A stretch of DNA of 64,000 bases from Labilibaculum manganireducens (GTDB lineage Bacteria; Bacteroidota; Bacteroidia; Bacteroidales; Marinifilaceae). Position 1 is the stretch's first letter; every line of letters starts with the position of its first letter. The stretch lies in assembly GCF_002843385.1 (NCBI RefSeq), contig NZ_MVDE01000014.1, positions 1 to 64,000 on the forward strand, read 5' to 3'. The notes under the pieces are model-generated. The model worked only from the letters and a program-made list of their open reading frames with translations. It did no database searches and was not told where the DNA came from. Both the position numbers and the translations under genes were made by a program. Shown here piece by piece: positions 19,146-28,506 of this stretch.

Positions 19146-20807
19146 ATGAGTGATAGTTTAAGAGATATTGCAAATCAGATTAATCAAATGTCAAAAGATT
19201 ACGAGTTTGGCACTCTTCAAGATATTCGCAAGGATTTAAAAGGATTAAAGAAAAAAGCCAACAGCAATATTTTTGTGGACGACTCAAAAACTATGACTGA
19301 CACTTGGGCTTTCCACTATGGTGGAAGGACTGAACTTCAATTTAATATCGGATTTGAGGATGAAGGATTTCGATATGGATTAGCATTTTCACTAGAACCA
19401 AGCCAAAGATTACCAGATATTAATCTTTTAAAACCAAAAATTAAAAAACTTAATGCTTTGTATGAGGAAAAACCTGAACTTTTTTCGGATTACAAAATGT
19501 GGTATTGGCAAAATGGAGAAAGGAGTGAGATATTTGATTTTAGAAAAATAAGTTCTGACCTCATCCAAATTGGGACTTTTATCTTTTTCGGCAAATTAGT
19601 TGAGGAGGGTAAACATGACTATGGGGTAATCCTCAATACTTTCGATAAAATGTTGCCCATTTATACATCTGTAGAAACGGAGATTCCAGAAACTAATGTT
19701 CAAAACACAAAGACCTGTGTGTTAAAACCTATAATGTGGAATACAAACAATTACAAAGGTCCATCTGGATTTATAAGTGCTGGTGGATTTTCAAAAGATT
19801 ATGGTTATGGACATGAAGAGTGGAATAATGATAATAAATGGATTTGGCGAAATTACAAAGTCTTTCATACAGAGAGTAAACCTAAATTACTGGAATATTC
19901 AAGTGATGGTAACTTATGTATAGTAATGATTGCCTCATTTGATAAAAATCAATATGCTGTAGGTATTGCAACGAATGTATATCATAACGAGGATGAGGAA
20001 AGAAAATTAATAGCGACTGAACTAAATACTTTTGATAACTATAATCAAGTATGGCAACAAGATTCAGTTAGAATTGCTTTCGACAACGATAAAGAAAATT
20101 TCCTTAAGCATTGGCAAAAGAATTATACATGGGTTCAATGGAAATGTCCAATTGAAAATTATTATTGGTTTGAAAAACCTATTTTGCTTAATCCGCATGA
20201 TTTTTCGGATAAAGAAAAACTGATTTCTATGCATGGTAGTTATCAACGAGTATTGCCACAACAAATTTTGCAGACATTATCAAAGTATTTATCAGATAAA
20301 GCAGAAATAATTGATTGGTTAACTTCTGGCGAATTTGATACTGATTGGTTAGCCGATACGGCAAAAGTTAGTTCAAATGCAAAATTAAGAAAGAAATACT
20401 CTGGAAGTGGAGCCAATGCTCCGACAACGAAATCATTTTCTTATTGGGTGAAAGGACAACGAAATATTGAACCTTTACACGCAAAATTGCAAGCACTTTT
20501 TGTAAAACACCTTTCTAAAAAGGGCATCAGCTATGAGGAAAACAAAGACTTCATTGATGTGCAATATAAGCATGGGACTAAATTGTATTATTGTGAAATT
20601 AAACCTACTCAGAATATGGACAGTAAATATGCTATTCGTATTGCGGTTGGACAATTATTAGAATATCAATATTTCAATCAAAAAAATGCAAATTTGGAAA
20701 TTGTTATTAGTTCAAAGCCAAAAGATTCCGAAATTGACTTTGTGAAATCATTAAATATGAGGTTGACTTATTTGGATGAACTAACAAATGAATTTATAAC
20801 AGAATAA
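19146..20807 (+). CDS. Putative stand-alone PD-(D/E)xK restriction-type nuclease
   Basis: The 553-residue protein has no signal peptide. The C-terminal ~110 residues carry a PD-(D/E)xK-like pattern: a helix LHAKLQALFVKHL, then FIDVQY with the acidic residue, then YYCEIKPT with the ExK pair, then a QLLEYQYF helix. The middle region contains GYGHEEWNN, a phrase I associate with base-recognition modules of some restriction enzymes, though I cannot prove this. The N-terminal ~190 residues are unrecognised. No methyltransferase lies beside it, which would suit a modification-dependent enzyme. It is the only gene of the first cassette, and its stop codon is 5 bases before the boundary palindrome. 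Confidence 0.6.
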   Translation: MSDSLRDIANQINQMSKDYEFGTLQDIRKDLKGLKKKANSNIFVDDSKTMTDTWAFHYGGRTELQFNIGFEDEGFRYGLAFSLEPSQRLPDINLLKPKIKKLNALYEEKPELFSDYKMWYWQNGERSEIFDFRKISSDLIQIGTFIFFGKLVEEGKHDYGVILNTFDKMLPIYTSVETEIPETNVQNTKTCVLKPIMWNTNNYKGPSGFISAGGFSKDYGYGHEEWNNDNKWIWRNYKVFHTESKPKLLEYSSDGNLCIVMIASFDKNQYAVGIATNVYHNEDEERKLIATELNTFDNYNQVWQQDSVRIAFDNDKENFLKHWQKNYTWVQWKCPIENYYWFEKPILLNPHDFSDKEKLISMHGSYQRVLPQQILQTLSKYLSDKAEIIDWLTSGEFDTDWLADTAKVSSNAKLRKKYSGSGANAPTTKSFSYWVKGQRNIEPLHAKLQALFVKHLSKKGISYEENKDFIDVQYKHGTKLYYCEIKPTQNMDSKYAIRIAVGQLLEYQYFNQKNANLEIVISSKPKDSEIDFVKSLNMRLTYLDELTNEFITE

Positions 20808-20812
20808 AGCCA

Positions 20813-20932
20813 GCCCATGTATAAAAATAATAGCCGATATAGTAGTAAATTCAAGGGTTGTAGCCCGCTTCAACTTTCTTGTAACCTGACAGGAAGGTGC
20901 CACGAAATCGGCTACTATTCTTATACTAAACG
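20813..20932. repeat. Cassette-boundary palindrome A (attC-like)
   Basis: Arms at 20819-20838 and 20907-20926 pair at 18 of 20 positions (GTATAAAAATAATAG... with its reverse complement). The interior carries AAGGGTTGTAGCCCGCTTCAAC and GTAACCTGACAGGAA, both shared with palindrome B. It ends ACG at 20930-20932. Overall length and fold resemble long integron attC sites, but the canonical GTTRRRY core is absent. Confidence 0.75.
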
Positions 20933-21045
20933 TCAGACTGTCTAAAAAGCAAAGCTTGACAGTGATTTATATAAGTAGTAGTCTGTAAAAATGAATAAAT
21001 AGGAGAATCTAAGCAAGTTAGTTTAGGTTATTAGACAGACTGACG
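20933..21045. repeat. Cassette-boundary palindrome A2 (gene-less unit)
   Basis: ACGTCAGACTGTCTAA at 20930-20945 pairs at 15 of 16 positions with TTAGACAGACTGACGT at 21031-21046. The ~115-bp unit has no credible gene and directly abuts palindrome A. Its right end ACG|TTGGCAAC begins the lipoprotein cassette. The interior does not resemble A or B. Confidence 0.65.
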
Positions 21046-21070
21046 TTGGCAACAAGGCTAAAAAACGACA

Positions 21071-21640
21071 ATGACACAGCAGATAAAAATAATAACGATT
21101 TTGACTTTGGGATTTTTGATATTTGACTCTTGTTCTGTATATAGGTCTGAGACTTGTATCGGCAAGATTGGAAATTTGAATTATGAAAACACATATATCA
21201 AGAAAAACAGGTATGAAGGAGTGATTTTTTCAAAAGACTATATTGGATTAATGAATAGTTCGGATAATAAATTCACTCCAACACAGACTGATATTGATTC
21301 CGCCGAAATAGTGTTAAGGAAAGGAATTAAATTAATTAATGTAAATAGACCTAATCAGTTTGACAATTGTCCAGTGATTGATAGAAAACTTGGAAAATAT
21401 ATAAGACAGTATTTCGGATACATTGACACAAACGGAGATAAAATAATATTCATCAATTGCTTTTGGGATAAAAAAGGATTTTATGGATTCATTGACAGAA
21501 TATTTTACAAAGAACCTGACGATACAAAATGGAAAACCGAAGAAAAATATGTTTTGGACGGTTGCAGTTATTATTGGTCGATTAAGCTGAACTTGACTAA
21601 AAAGACACTATATGATTTTGGTGTAAATGGAATTGGATAA
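21071..21640 (+). CDS. Hypothetical lipoprotein (cassette gene)
   Basis: The 189-residue protein has a hydrophobic N-terminal segment and a lipobox-like IFDSCSVY, so it is probably a membrane-anchored lipoprotein. The rest is a soluble domain with many aromatic and charged residues (KYIRQYFGYIDTNGDKIIFINCF, VLDGCSYYWSIKLNL). The last two cysteines could form a disulfide. I recognise no family. It is the single gene of a cassette that starts at 21046 and ends with palindrome B. Single small unrecognised genes are typical cassette cargo. Confidence 0.7.
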   Translation: MTQQIKIITILTLGFLIFDSCSVYRSETCIGKIGNLNYENTYIKKNRYEGVIFSKDYIGLMNSSDNKFTPTQTDIDSAEIVLRKGIKLINVNRPNQFDNCPVIDRKLGKYIRQYFGYIDTNGDKIIFINCFWDKKGFYGFIDRIFYKEPDDTKWKTEEKYVLDGCSYYWSIKLNLTKKTLYDFGVNGIG

Positions 21641-21661
21641 AAGACAGATGAACAAAGCCCA

Positions 21662-21787
21662 GTTGCCAACACGCGGTATAAAAAATTGCCGGGACAGTAG
21701 GTTATTTAAGGGTTGTAGCCCGCTTCAACTCTTGTGTAACTTGACAGGAAATTGCACGCAATCGGCAACTTTTCATACCGCCAACCG
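21662..21787. repeat. Cassette-boundary palindrome B (attC-like)
   Basis: Arms 21675-21691 (GGTATAAAAAATTGCCG) and 21763-21779 pair at 15 of 17 positions. The interior shares AAGGGTTGTAGCCCGCTTCAAC and GTAACTTGACAGGAA with palindrome A. The left end GTTGCCAA (21662-21669) is the exact complement of TTGGCAAC at 21046-21053, the first bases of the same cassette. The right end CCG|TTGGCAAC starts the next cassette. Confidence 0.85.
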
Positions 21788-21828
21788 TTGGCAACCATAA
21801 AAAAGACACTCTGCAAAATTGAAACGAT

Positions 21829-22116
21829 TTGATTAAAGATTCTAAAAATAAAATTATCGGAATTACTATCTTGATTGTAAACATAATCTGGACAGGAGAT
21901 TGGATTTGGTTATTCTACGGTTATCACTTTACTGGTAATCTATGGCTTTTTATGTATCCTGATTGGATTTTGATAACAAACATGATATTGGGAATAGTGG
22001 GAATTATAATTGGAATAAACTTGATTAAAAATAAGTTTGGAATAAAAAAAGCCTTGATTATGGATATCCCTCTCTTGATAATTGGATTTCTAATTTCTTT
22101 CATAATCCCAATGTGA
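21829..22116 (+). CDS. Small membrane protein (cassette gene)
   Basis: The 95-residue frame starts at a TTG, with no in-frame ATG upstream, so the exact start is unsure. It has three likely transmembrane helices (IIGITILIVNIIWTG, ITNMILGIVGIIIGINL and a C-terminal IPLLIIGFLISFIIP). I recognise no family. The continuous hydrophobic pattern and the position, 41 bases after the cassette border and 25 bases before a lipoprotein gene, favour a real gene. Confidence 0.5.
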   Translation: MIKDSKNKIIGITILIVNIIWTGDWIWLFYGYHFTGNLWLFMYPDWILITNMILGIVGIIIGINLIKNKFGIKKALIMDIPLLIIGFLISFIIPM

Positions 22117-22141
22117 TTAATAATTAATTGCCGAATTAAAC

Positions 22142-22486
22142 ATGAAAACAATTTTGATTACTTTACTGGTTCTTTTAAATGTAAATTCATGCAAATCTGA
22201 TAAGTACAAGCTTATTGAGAATGATGATTTAAAGAGTGCCTTTATAATGAATTCATCACCAACTTTTAAAGGATATTTCTATATGGGTTCAGATTCTGAC
22301 TTTCATTATTTTGAGAGTAGATGGGATTTACAAAAAGATAGGTGCTTCAAGATTCGTAAAACTGATTTGATAGTAAATGAACCGTTTGACTTCAAAGCAG
22401 ATGAGTTAAGAATTGACCTTTTTGACAATACTAAAGCTATATTTGGAGAGAATATATATTGTAAACTTTATATAGTAGATAAATAA
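22142..22486 (+). CDS. Small hypothetical lipoprotein (cassette gene)
   Basis: The 114-residue protein has a signal peptide and a lipobox around LLNVNSCKSDK, then a short beta-rich domain (FKGYFYMGSDSDFHYFESRW, KADELRIDLFDNTKAIFGE). The family is unknown. It is the second gene of the cassette bounded by palindromes B and C, and its stop codon lies only 4 bases before palindrome C. It may act with the small membrane protein encoded just before it (inference from spacing only). Confidence 0.65.
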   Translation: MKTILITLLVLLNVNSCKSDKYKLIENDDLKSAFIMNSSPTFKGYFYMGSDSDFHYFESRWDLQKDRCFKIRKTDLIVNEPFDFKADELRIDLFDNTKAIFGENIYCKLYIVDK

Positions 22487-22490
22487 TTAC

Positions 22491-22619
22491 GTTTGCCAAC
22501 ACATGGTATAGTGTATGCGGGTTTTAGCGGTTTTCGAGTGTTGGTGGCTCGTAAAAAAAGTCAGTGTAACCTGATAGGAAATCACTTCGAAATCCCGCAC
22601 GACACCATACCATCAAACG
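22491..22619. repeat. Cassette-boundary palindrome C (attC-like)
   Basis: Arms 22503-22521 and 22594-22613 pair over ~19 bases (ATGGTATAGTGTATGCGGG with CCCGCACGACACCATACCAT, one single-base bulge and two mismatches). The interior has GTAACCTGATAGGAA, as in A and B. The left end TTTGCCAA (22493-22500 region) is complementary in seven bases to the TTGGCAA that begins its own cassette at 21788. The right end ACG|TTGTATGC starts the defence-operon cassette. Confidence 0.8.
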
Positions 22620-22799
22620 TTGTATGCAAGTGTGGAAACCTTTAGCATTAAACTTTGACTCTTTGAATAAAGTTCGGTTCTAACTTGATGGGAATTTTGT
22701 TTTTTTCTCCCTCCCACAAAAGAAAATCCACCCACAAACAGCACATTTGCAAACCGCTGCAAGCCAACCCAAAACCAAAGTTTACAAAAGAGCTGTTTT

Positions 22800-22833
22800 T
22801 TGCCCACACACAGAACAAATTTTATTAATTTGC
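22800..22833 (+). promoter_or_regulatory. Candidate promoter of GHKL-nuclease operon
   Basis: A TTG at 22800-22802 and a TAATTTGC at 22826-22833 resemble the Bacteroidota -33 and -7 elements. The spacing of 23 bases is slightly long. They lie 40 bases upstream of the start codon. Confidence 0.35.
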
Positions 22834-22872
22834 GAGTTAATAATAAATTGAAATATTGGATATTTGCAATAT

Positions 22873-25011
22873 ATGGAAGGTATAAAATATATAAAAGGTA
22901 TTGGAATCTGGTATCAACGAGAGTTGAACACAATCAAAAGAAAGGATGATTTGTTTTTGCAGCCTATTTTTGAAGCTTTTACCAATGCTTTAGAATCCAT
23001 TTCCATACAAAAGGAAAAATATCAATTAACGGAACAAGGCGAAATAAGTATTAATGTTTTCCTAACGAAAAATCTATTTTCAAAAGATACAACTAGTTAC
23101 GATTTTCAGAAGATTATAATAGAAGATACAGGGCTTGGATTTGAGGATAGTGAATATGAAAGGTTTATCAATTTAAGAGATGATAGAAAAGGTTTTTCGA
23201 ATAAAGGAACTGGACGAGTTCAGTTCCTTCATGCTTTCGACAAAACAACCTTTGACAGTATATACAAAGATAAAAACTCTTCTACCGGATTTAAACAACG
23301 TCTTATAACCTTATCAAAGTGTGAAGCATTTATTCAAAAAAATGCAATAATTAGACTTGATGATGAAAAAGAAGTCAAATCAGATAAACCTAAAACAGTT
23401 ATAACATTTGAAACCCTTTTAAATCAAAAAGACAAGGATTTATTTAAGACAATTACTGCTAGTGAAATTAAGGAAGCGTTAATTAGGCATTATTTGGCAG
23501 GATTTTGTGAACAAAGGAATAACCTCCCATTAATTAAAATTAATTTATTAATAGATAATTCCGTTTCAACAGAATTATCTATTTTACCCAGTGATATCCC
23601 CGTTCCAAATCAGGAAAAAGAAATAGATATTCATTATAGTAGAATTGATGGAAATGATATTGTAAAATCATCAAAAAAAGAAACTTTTAAGTTTAAATCC
23701 TTTATTGTACCTGAATCAGAACTTGATAAAAATGGATTAAAATTAGTTAGTAAAGGTGAAGTCGCAAAAAACATTAAACTTGATAACTTATTGCCATCAG
23801 ACCAGATAAATGGCAACCGTTATCTCTTTTTGTTATCAAGTAATTATATCGATGAAAGGGATAGTGACACAAGAGGTAATATTAATATATGCAAAAAGAA
23901 AGATTTCAAAAAAAATGAAGGCCCAGTTTTGTTTAGTGAAGAGGAAATCTTATTAGAAGATATTGAGGAAAAATCGAACCTAGTTATTATTTCATTATAT
24001 AAAGAGATAGAGGAAAAACGAAAAGAAAAGGAAAGAAGTATTGAAGAATTACAGAAAATGTTCTTACTTAATCCTAAAACTATTGAATCACTTCATAACA
24101 AAATTAATATTGGAGATTCCGATGATGTCATTCTAAGAAAAGTTTATGAAGCAGATGCTAAAATTGTTGCCTCAAAAGATGCTGAAATCAAACAAAGAAT
24201 TAAAGAACTAGATAACCTTGATACTACTAAAGACGATTATCAAGAGAAATTGGCTTATCAGGTGGATGAGTTTGTAAAAGTTATTCCAATTCAAAATAGA
24301 ACCGCTCTTACCCAATATATTGCAAGAAGAAGAATGGTTCTCGATATGTTTGACAAAATTTTGAAAAAGGAAATTGAAAAGCTTCAAAAGGGAGAAAGAA
24401 TAAATGAAGATTTATTACACAACCTAATATTTCAACAACATTCGGATAAACCAGAGGATAGTGATTTATGGTTAATAAATGAGGAATTTATTTATTTTAG
24501 GGGTACTTCTGAAAGTAAATTAGATAACATAGAAATAGAAGGTTCAAAGATTTTTAATAAAGAATTTACGAAAGAAGAAACAGAATATTTAAATTCATTA
24601 GGGGAAAAACGGCTTTCAAAACGCCCCGATGTATTGCTTTTTCCTGACGAGGGAAAATGTATAATTATCGAATTTAAAGCACCCGATGTAAATGTTGCTG
24701 AGCATCTTAGTCAAATAGATTTTTATGCAAACTTAATTAGAAATTATACTAATGATAGATTTCAGATTAATACTTTTTATGGGTATTTAATTGGTGAAAG
24801 TATTGAAGATAGAGATGTTAGAGGGAGAGTAAGTCGGTTTGAACATTCTTATCATTTAGATTATTGGTTTCGTCCATCTGAAACAGTTGTAGGATTTGAA
24901 AATCGTTCTGATGGTAACATCTACACTGAGGTGATAAAATTTTCAACGTTATTAAAAAGAGCAAGACTACGAAACAAAATATTCATCGATAAGCTTGAAG
25001 GCAATCAATAA
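22873..25011 (+). CDS. GHKL-type ATPase fused to PD-(D/E)xK nuclease (defence-like)
   Basis: The 712-residue cytoplasmic protein has an N-terminal GHKL/HSP90-type ATP-binding fold: PIFEAFTNALESI (N box), IIIEDTGLGFED (G1) and NKGTGRVQFLHAF (G2). A long coiled-coil-prone middle (KEIEEKRKEKERSIEEL) follows. The C-terminal nuclease-like motif is KRPDVLLFPDEGKCIIIEFKAPD at about residues 579-603, with PD...EFK as the probable active site and a QIDFYANLI helix. ATG 22873 is preferred to TTG 22864. It is followed 34 bases later by a primase-helicase and then an AlbA_2 ATPase, so a nucleic-acid-targeting conflict system is likely. I cannot match the set to a named, experimentally tested system. Confidence 0.75.
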   Translation: MEGIKYIKGIGIWYQRELNTIKRKDDLFLQPIFEAFTNALESISIQKEKYQLTEQGEISINVFLTKNLFSKDTTSYDFQKIIIEDTGLGFEDSEYERFINLRDDRKGFSNKGTGRVQFLHAFDKTTFDSIYKDKNSSTGFKQRLITLSKCEAFIQKNAIIRLDDEKEVKSDKPKTVITFETLLNQKDKDLFKTITASEIKEALIRHYLAGFCEQRNNLPLIKINLLIDNSVSTELSILPSDIPVPNQEKEIDIHYSRIDGNDIVKSSKKETFKFKSFIVPESELDKNGLKLVSKGEVAKNIKLDNLLPSDQINGNRYLFLLSSNYIDERDSDTRGNINICKKKDFKKNEGPVLFSEEEILLEDIEEKSNLVIISLYKEIEEKRKEKERSIEELQKMFLLNPKTIESLHNKINIGDSDDVILRKVYEADAKIVASKDAEIKQRIKELDNLDTTKDDYQEKLAYQVDEFVKVIPIQNRTALTQYIARRRMVLDMFDKILKKEIEKLQKGERINEDLLHNLIFQQHSDKPEDSDLWLINEEFIYFRGTSESKLDNIEIEGSKIFNKEFTKEETEYLNSLGEKRLSKRPDVLLFPDEGKCIIIEFKAPDVNVAEHLSQIDFYANLIRNYTNDRFQINTFYGYLIGESIEDRDVRGRVSRFEHSYHLDYWFRPSETVVGFENRSDGNIYTEVIKFSTLLKRARLRNKIFIDKLEGNQ

Positions 25012-25045
25012 AAGTTGAAAATCGCAGATAGTATATGATATTATA

Positions 25046-27184
25046 ATGACAGAAACTGTAATAAATATCGAATTATATAAATCCTTGTTTAGGGGGAGAA
25101 CTGATATTTACGCTGTTCGTTGGGAGAAGGATGCTCGAAGTGGTTACATGCCTGCATACAAAGTAGATTGGACGGACTACAATAAACATAAGGTACAGGG
25201 TGGCACGTTTAAAGATTACAAAAATAAGGAGTATTTACCTTTCAACAATTTAGCAATAGAATCACATTTTTCGGGAAAGGAAACCTGTGGAATTTACCCT
25301 TTATTAGAAGACAATACTTCATATTTTATTGCAGTTGATTTTGATAAGCAAAATTGGAAAGAAACTATTCTTAAACTTCACAACACTTGTAAGAAATATC
25401 AAATTTCATCTTACATCGAACGCTCCCGTTCTGGTAATGGGGGTCATTTATGGGTGTTTTTTGAAAATGCTTTTCCTGCGCAACAAAGCCGTAAAATCAT
25501 GTTTGAGTTGTTACGACATTCAAACATAATTTCGCATTTTGAAAAAGAGCCCAGTTTTGACCGATTGTTTCCAAATCAGGATTTCCATTCAGGTAAAGGA
25601 ATGGGAAATTTAATTGCACTGCCTTTGCAGGGAAATTCATTAGTACAAGGCAATTCATGCTTTATTAATACTGAAACCTTTGAACCAATTGAAAATCAAT
25701 GGGATTTTTTAGAATCAGTACAGAAAATATCTAATGATGAACTAAAGAACCTTTATGAACAATTATTCAATACTAAACCTAATGAAGTATTTATTTCAAA
25801 TACAGAGGATAATACATCTTTCGAACTTGAAATAATCATTAGCAATCAAATCTTCCTGAAGCGAGCTCAATTAAGCCAAAAGTTAATTGTGTTTTTAAGA
25901 GAACAATTAAACTTTTATAATTCTGACTATTTAGCTAAAAAGAATTTAGGGAAAAGTACATTCAACACGGAAAAGTTCTTCAGATTAATTGAAGAATCCG
26001 ACAATGAGGTTATGATTCCCAGAGGTTTTACGGCTTCGTTAGTTAAGTTCTGCAATGAGGAAAAGATTCCTTTTAAAATAATTGATAAACGAGATAAGAA
26101 AGACACTATCGATATTGAATCAGATATAGAACTTCAAGACCATCAAGAAATTGCCCTTGAGAAAGTGCGAGAAAAGGATTTTGGAGTAATTGTTTCTCCC
26201 CCTGGTTCTGGAAAAACGATAATCGGACTTGAAATAATTGTAGAAAAAAGGCAACCAGCACTAATCATTGTTCATAGAAAACAATTGTTTGACCAGTGGA
26301 TGGAACGCATTCAAGATTTTCTAAAGATTCCAAAGAAAGATATTGGACAAATCGGAAATCAAAAGAAAAAGATTGGTAAACAGATTACAATTGCAATGAT
26401 TCAATCCTTGTCAAGGACTGATGATTTAAAAGATATAAAAAATGCATTCGGAACCATTATAATAGATGAATGTCATCATATTCCTGCCAAATCGTTTCGA
26501 GAAACAATCGTTAATTTTAATGCTTATTATTTATACGGTTTAACCGCAACGCCAAAGAGAAAAAATAACGACGAAAAATTGATATTCGTTTATATCGGGA
26601 ATATTATACATCAAGTAAATCAACAAGAGTTTTTAGCAGAAAGAAATATTCAAACTGAAATTAACATTAAGGAAACTGATTTATTTGCTCCATTCGACTA
26701 TAAAATAGACAAGTACGAAACTATTTCTAGGATTCTAATTCATGATACACAAAGAAATTCTTTGATTATAAATGATATAGAAAACAATGCCACAAGATTT
26801 AAAACTATTTTAATATTATCCGAGCGGAAAGCACATGTTGATATTCTAAACCTTTACTTGAAAGATAAATTTGAAACAATAACCATTCATGGTGATGATT
26901 CGGAAGTTGCAAGAAAAAGCAAGATTGAGCAAATAAAACAAGGGCATTTCAAAATAGTTATTTCCACAGGTCAGTTTTTTGGGGAAGGGATTGATATTAG
27001 TAATTTGGAATGCTTATTTATTGTGTACCCCTTTGCATTCGAAGGAAAATTAATTCAATATATTGGTCGAATCCAACGGTCGAAAAATCCGCCAGTAATT
27101 TTTGACTACAGGGATTCTAAAATTGATTACTTTGAAAAAATGTTTAAACAACGTAAACGATACTATAATAAATTGTTAAAATAG
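25046..27184 (+). CDS. Archaeo-eukaryotic primase (AEP, TOTE-type) - SF2 helicase fusion
   Basis: The 712-residue protein has an N-terminal region (about 1-220) with AEP primase motifs: YFIAVDFDKQ (acidic pair, ~residue 97), SGNGGHLWVFF (~132) and GMGNLIALPLQG (~187). This is the arrangement I know from primases of computationally described TOTE conflict systems. From about residue 370 an SF2 helicase follows: SPPGSGKT (Walker A, ~386), IIIDECHH (motif II), LYGLTATPKR (motif III) and LIQYIGRIQRS (motif VI). Such proteins may copy or unwind invading nucleic acid. The gene is the centre of a tight three-gene operon. The helicase region is complete, with no frameshift. Confidence 0.85.
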   Translation: MTETVINIELYKSLFRGRTDIYAVRWEKDARSGYMPAYKVDWTDYNKHKVQGGTFKDYKNKEYLPFNNLAIESHFSGKETCGIYPLLEDNTSYFIAVDFDKQNWKETILKLHNTCKKYQISSYIERSRSGNGGHLWVFFENAFPAQQSRKIMFELLRHSNIISHFEKEPSFDRLFPNQDFHSGKGMGNLIALPLQGNSLVQGNSCFINTETFEPIENQWDFLESVQKISNDELKNLYEQLFNTKPNEVFISNTEDNTSFELEIIISNQIFLKRAQLSQKLIVFLREQLNFYNSDYLAKKNLGKSTFNTEKFFRLIEESDNEVMIPRGFTASLVKFCNEEKIPFKIIDKRDKKDTIDIESDIELQDHQEIALEKVREKDFGVIVSPPGSGKTIIGLEIIVEKRQPALIIVHRKQLFDQWMERIQDFLKIPKKDIGQIGNQKKKIGKQITIAMIQSLSRTDDLKDIKNAFGTIIIDECHHIPAKSFRETIVNFNAYYLYGLTATPKRKNNDEKLIFVYIGNIIHQVNQQEFLAERNIQTEINIKETDLFAPFDYKIDKYETISRILIHDTQRNSLIINDIENNATRFKTILILSERKAHVDILNLYLKDKFETITIHGDDSEVARKSKIEQIKQGHFKIVISTGQFFGEGIDISNLECLFIVYPFAFEGKLIQYIGRIQRSKNPPVIFDYRDSKIDYFEKMFKQRKRYYNKLLK

Positions 27185-27186
27185 AT

Positions 27187-28506
27187 ATGCCAGAAAATCA
27201 AAATATAGAGTGGAAAGAAAGTTGGAGGGATGAATACCTCAAGTGGATTTGTGGATTTGCCAATGCCAAAGGCGGCAAAATTATCATTGGCAAAAATGAC
27301 AATGGTGATATTGTAGGTGTTGCAAAAGCGAAAAGATTGATGGAAGATATTCCAAATAAAATTCAAACGCAGCTAGGAATTATTTGTGATGTTGATTTGA
27401 AAGATGAAGATGGAAAAGATTACATCGAAATTGATGTAAAACCATACGATGTTTTAATTTTATATCAGGGTAAATATCATTACAGAAGTGGAAGTACAAA
27501 ACAAGAACTTAAAGGAAATGCACTTAATAAACTTCTTTTAAAGAAAGCTGGTAAAACTTGGGATGCTGTTGTTGAACCACGGGCTAAATTTGATGATATT
27601 GACACATTGGCAATTGAGGCCTTCAAAAAAGGGGCAACTACAAGCAAAAGATTACCGTTTATTGCAGATGAAGAAGATATTGAGCAAATTCTAGATAACC
27701 TGCTATTATTGGAAGATGGAAATTTAAAACGTTCAGCAATTCTTTTGTTCGGAAAGAATCCGTGTCGTTTTTTCATAAATGCATTCGTGAAAATTGGACG
27801 ATTTGGACAAACAGATGATGATTTACGTTTTCAGGAGGTAATTGAAGGAAACGCTTTTCAATTGGCAGACAAAACCTTAGAAGTTCTTGATAGGAAGTTT
27901 TTTGTTTCCCCAATTTCTTATAAGGGATTACAACGTGTAGAAAGTTGGGAATATCCTTATGAAGCAATTCGAGAGGTTATTTTGAATGCAATTGTGCACC
28001 GAGATTATATGGGTGCGCCAATTCAAATAAGCGTTTACAATGATAAATTGATTGTTTGGAATGAGGGTTCATTGCCAGAAGATTTGACATTTGAGGATTT
28101 GAAAAAGAAACATTCATCTCGTCCTCATAATCCATTCCTTGCGAGTGCATTCTTTAAAGGTGGATTAATTGAAGCATGGGGACGTGGAACAATCAAAATT
28201 ATCAATGAATGTAAAAAGGCAGGTTTACCTGAACCAATTATAGAATATTCCTCTGGTGGAATTAGTGTGACAATTTTAAAGAATATTTTTTCAAAGAAAT
28301 ATCTTTTAGAAAAAGGATTGAATGAAAGACAAGTGGAAGCAGTTATCTATACCAAAGAAAATGGAAAGATTACAAATAGCATCTATAGAGGAATATTTGG
28401 GTTAACAGAAAAAACAGCTTTTAGAGATTTCGAAAAACTAATTGAACTAGAAATCTTAATAAAGGTTGGAGAAAGAAAAGGTACATATTATAAACTAAAG
28501 GTCTGA
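27187..28506 (+). CDS. AlbA_2 (Schlafen-type) ATP-binding regulator-like protein
   Basis: The 439-residue protein has an N-terminal AlbA_2/Schlafen-like nucleic-acid-binding domain (EWKESWRDEYLKWICGFANA, GGKIIIGKNDNGDIVG, HYRSGSTKQEL). A GHKL/HATPase_c_4-like ATP-binding domain sits in the middle (PYEAIREVILNAIVHRDY, IVWNEGSLPEDL, WGRGTIKII). A C-terminal winged helix (about 370-435) completes it. These three-part proteins are often annotated as RecG-like transcriptional regulators and are frequent in defence loci. Its start codon is 2 bases after the primase-helicase stop, so translation is probably coupled. It could regulate the operon or be an effector; the sequence does not decide. Confidence 0.8.
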   Translation: MPENQNIEWKESWRDEYLKWICGFANAKGGKIIIGKNDNGDIVGVAKAKRLMEDIPNKIQTQLGIICDVDLKDEDGKDYIEIDVKPYDVLILYQGKYHYRSGSTKQELKGNALNKLLLKKAGKTWDAVVEPRAKFDDIDTLAIEAFKKGATTSKRLPFIADEEDIEQILDNLLLLEDGNLKRSAILLFGKNPCRFFINAFVKIGRFGQTDDDLRFQEVIEGNAFQLADKTLEVLDRKFFVSPISYKGLQRVESWEYPYEAIREVILNAIVHRDYMGAPIQISVYNDKLIVWNEGSLPEDLTFEDLKKKHSSRPHNPFLASAFFKGGLIEAWGRGTIKIINECKKAGLPEPIIEYSSGGISVTILKNIFSKKYLLEKGLNERQVEAVIYTKENGKITNSIYRGIFGLTEKTAFRDFEKLIELEILIKVGERKGTYYKLKV

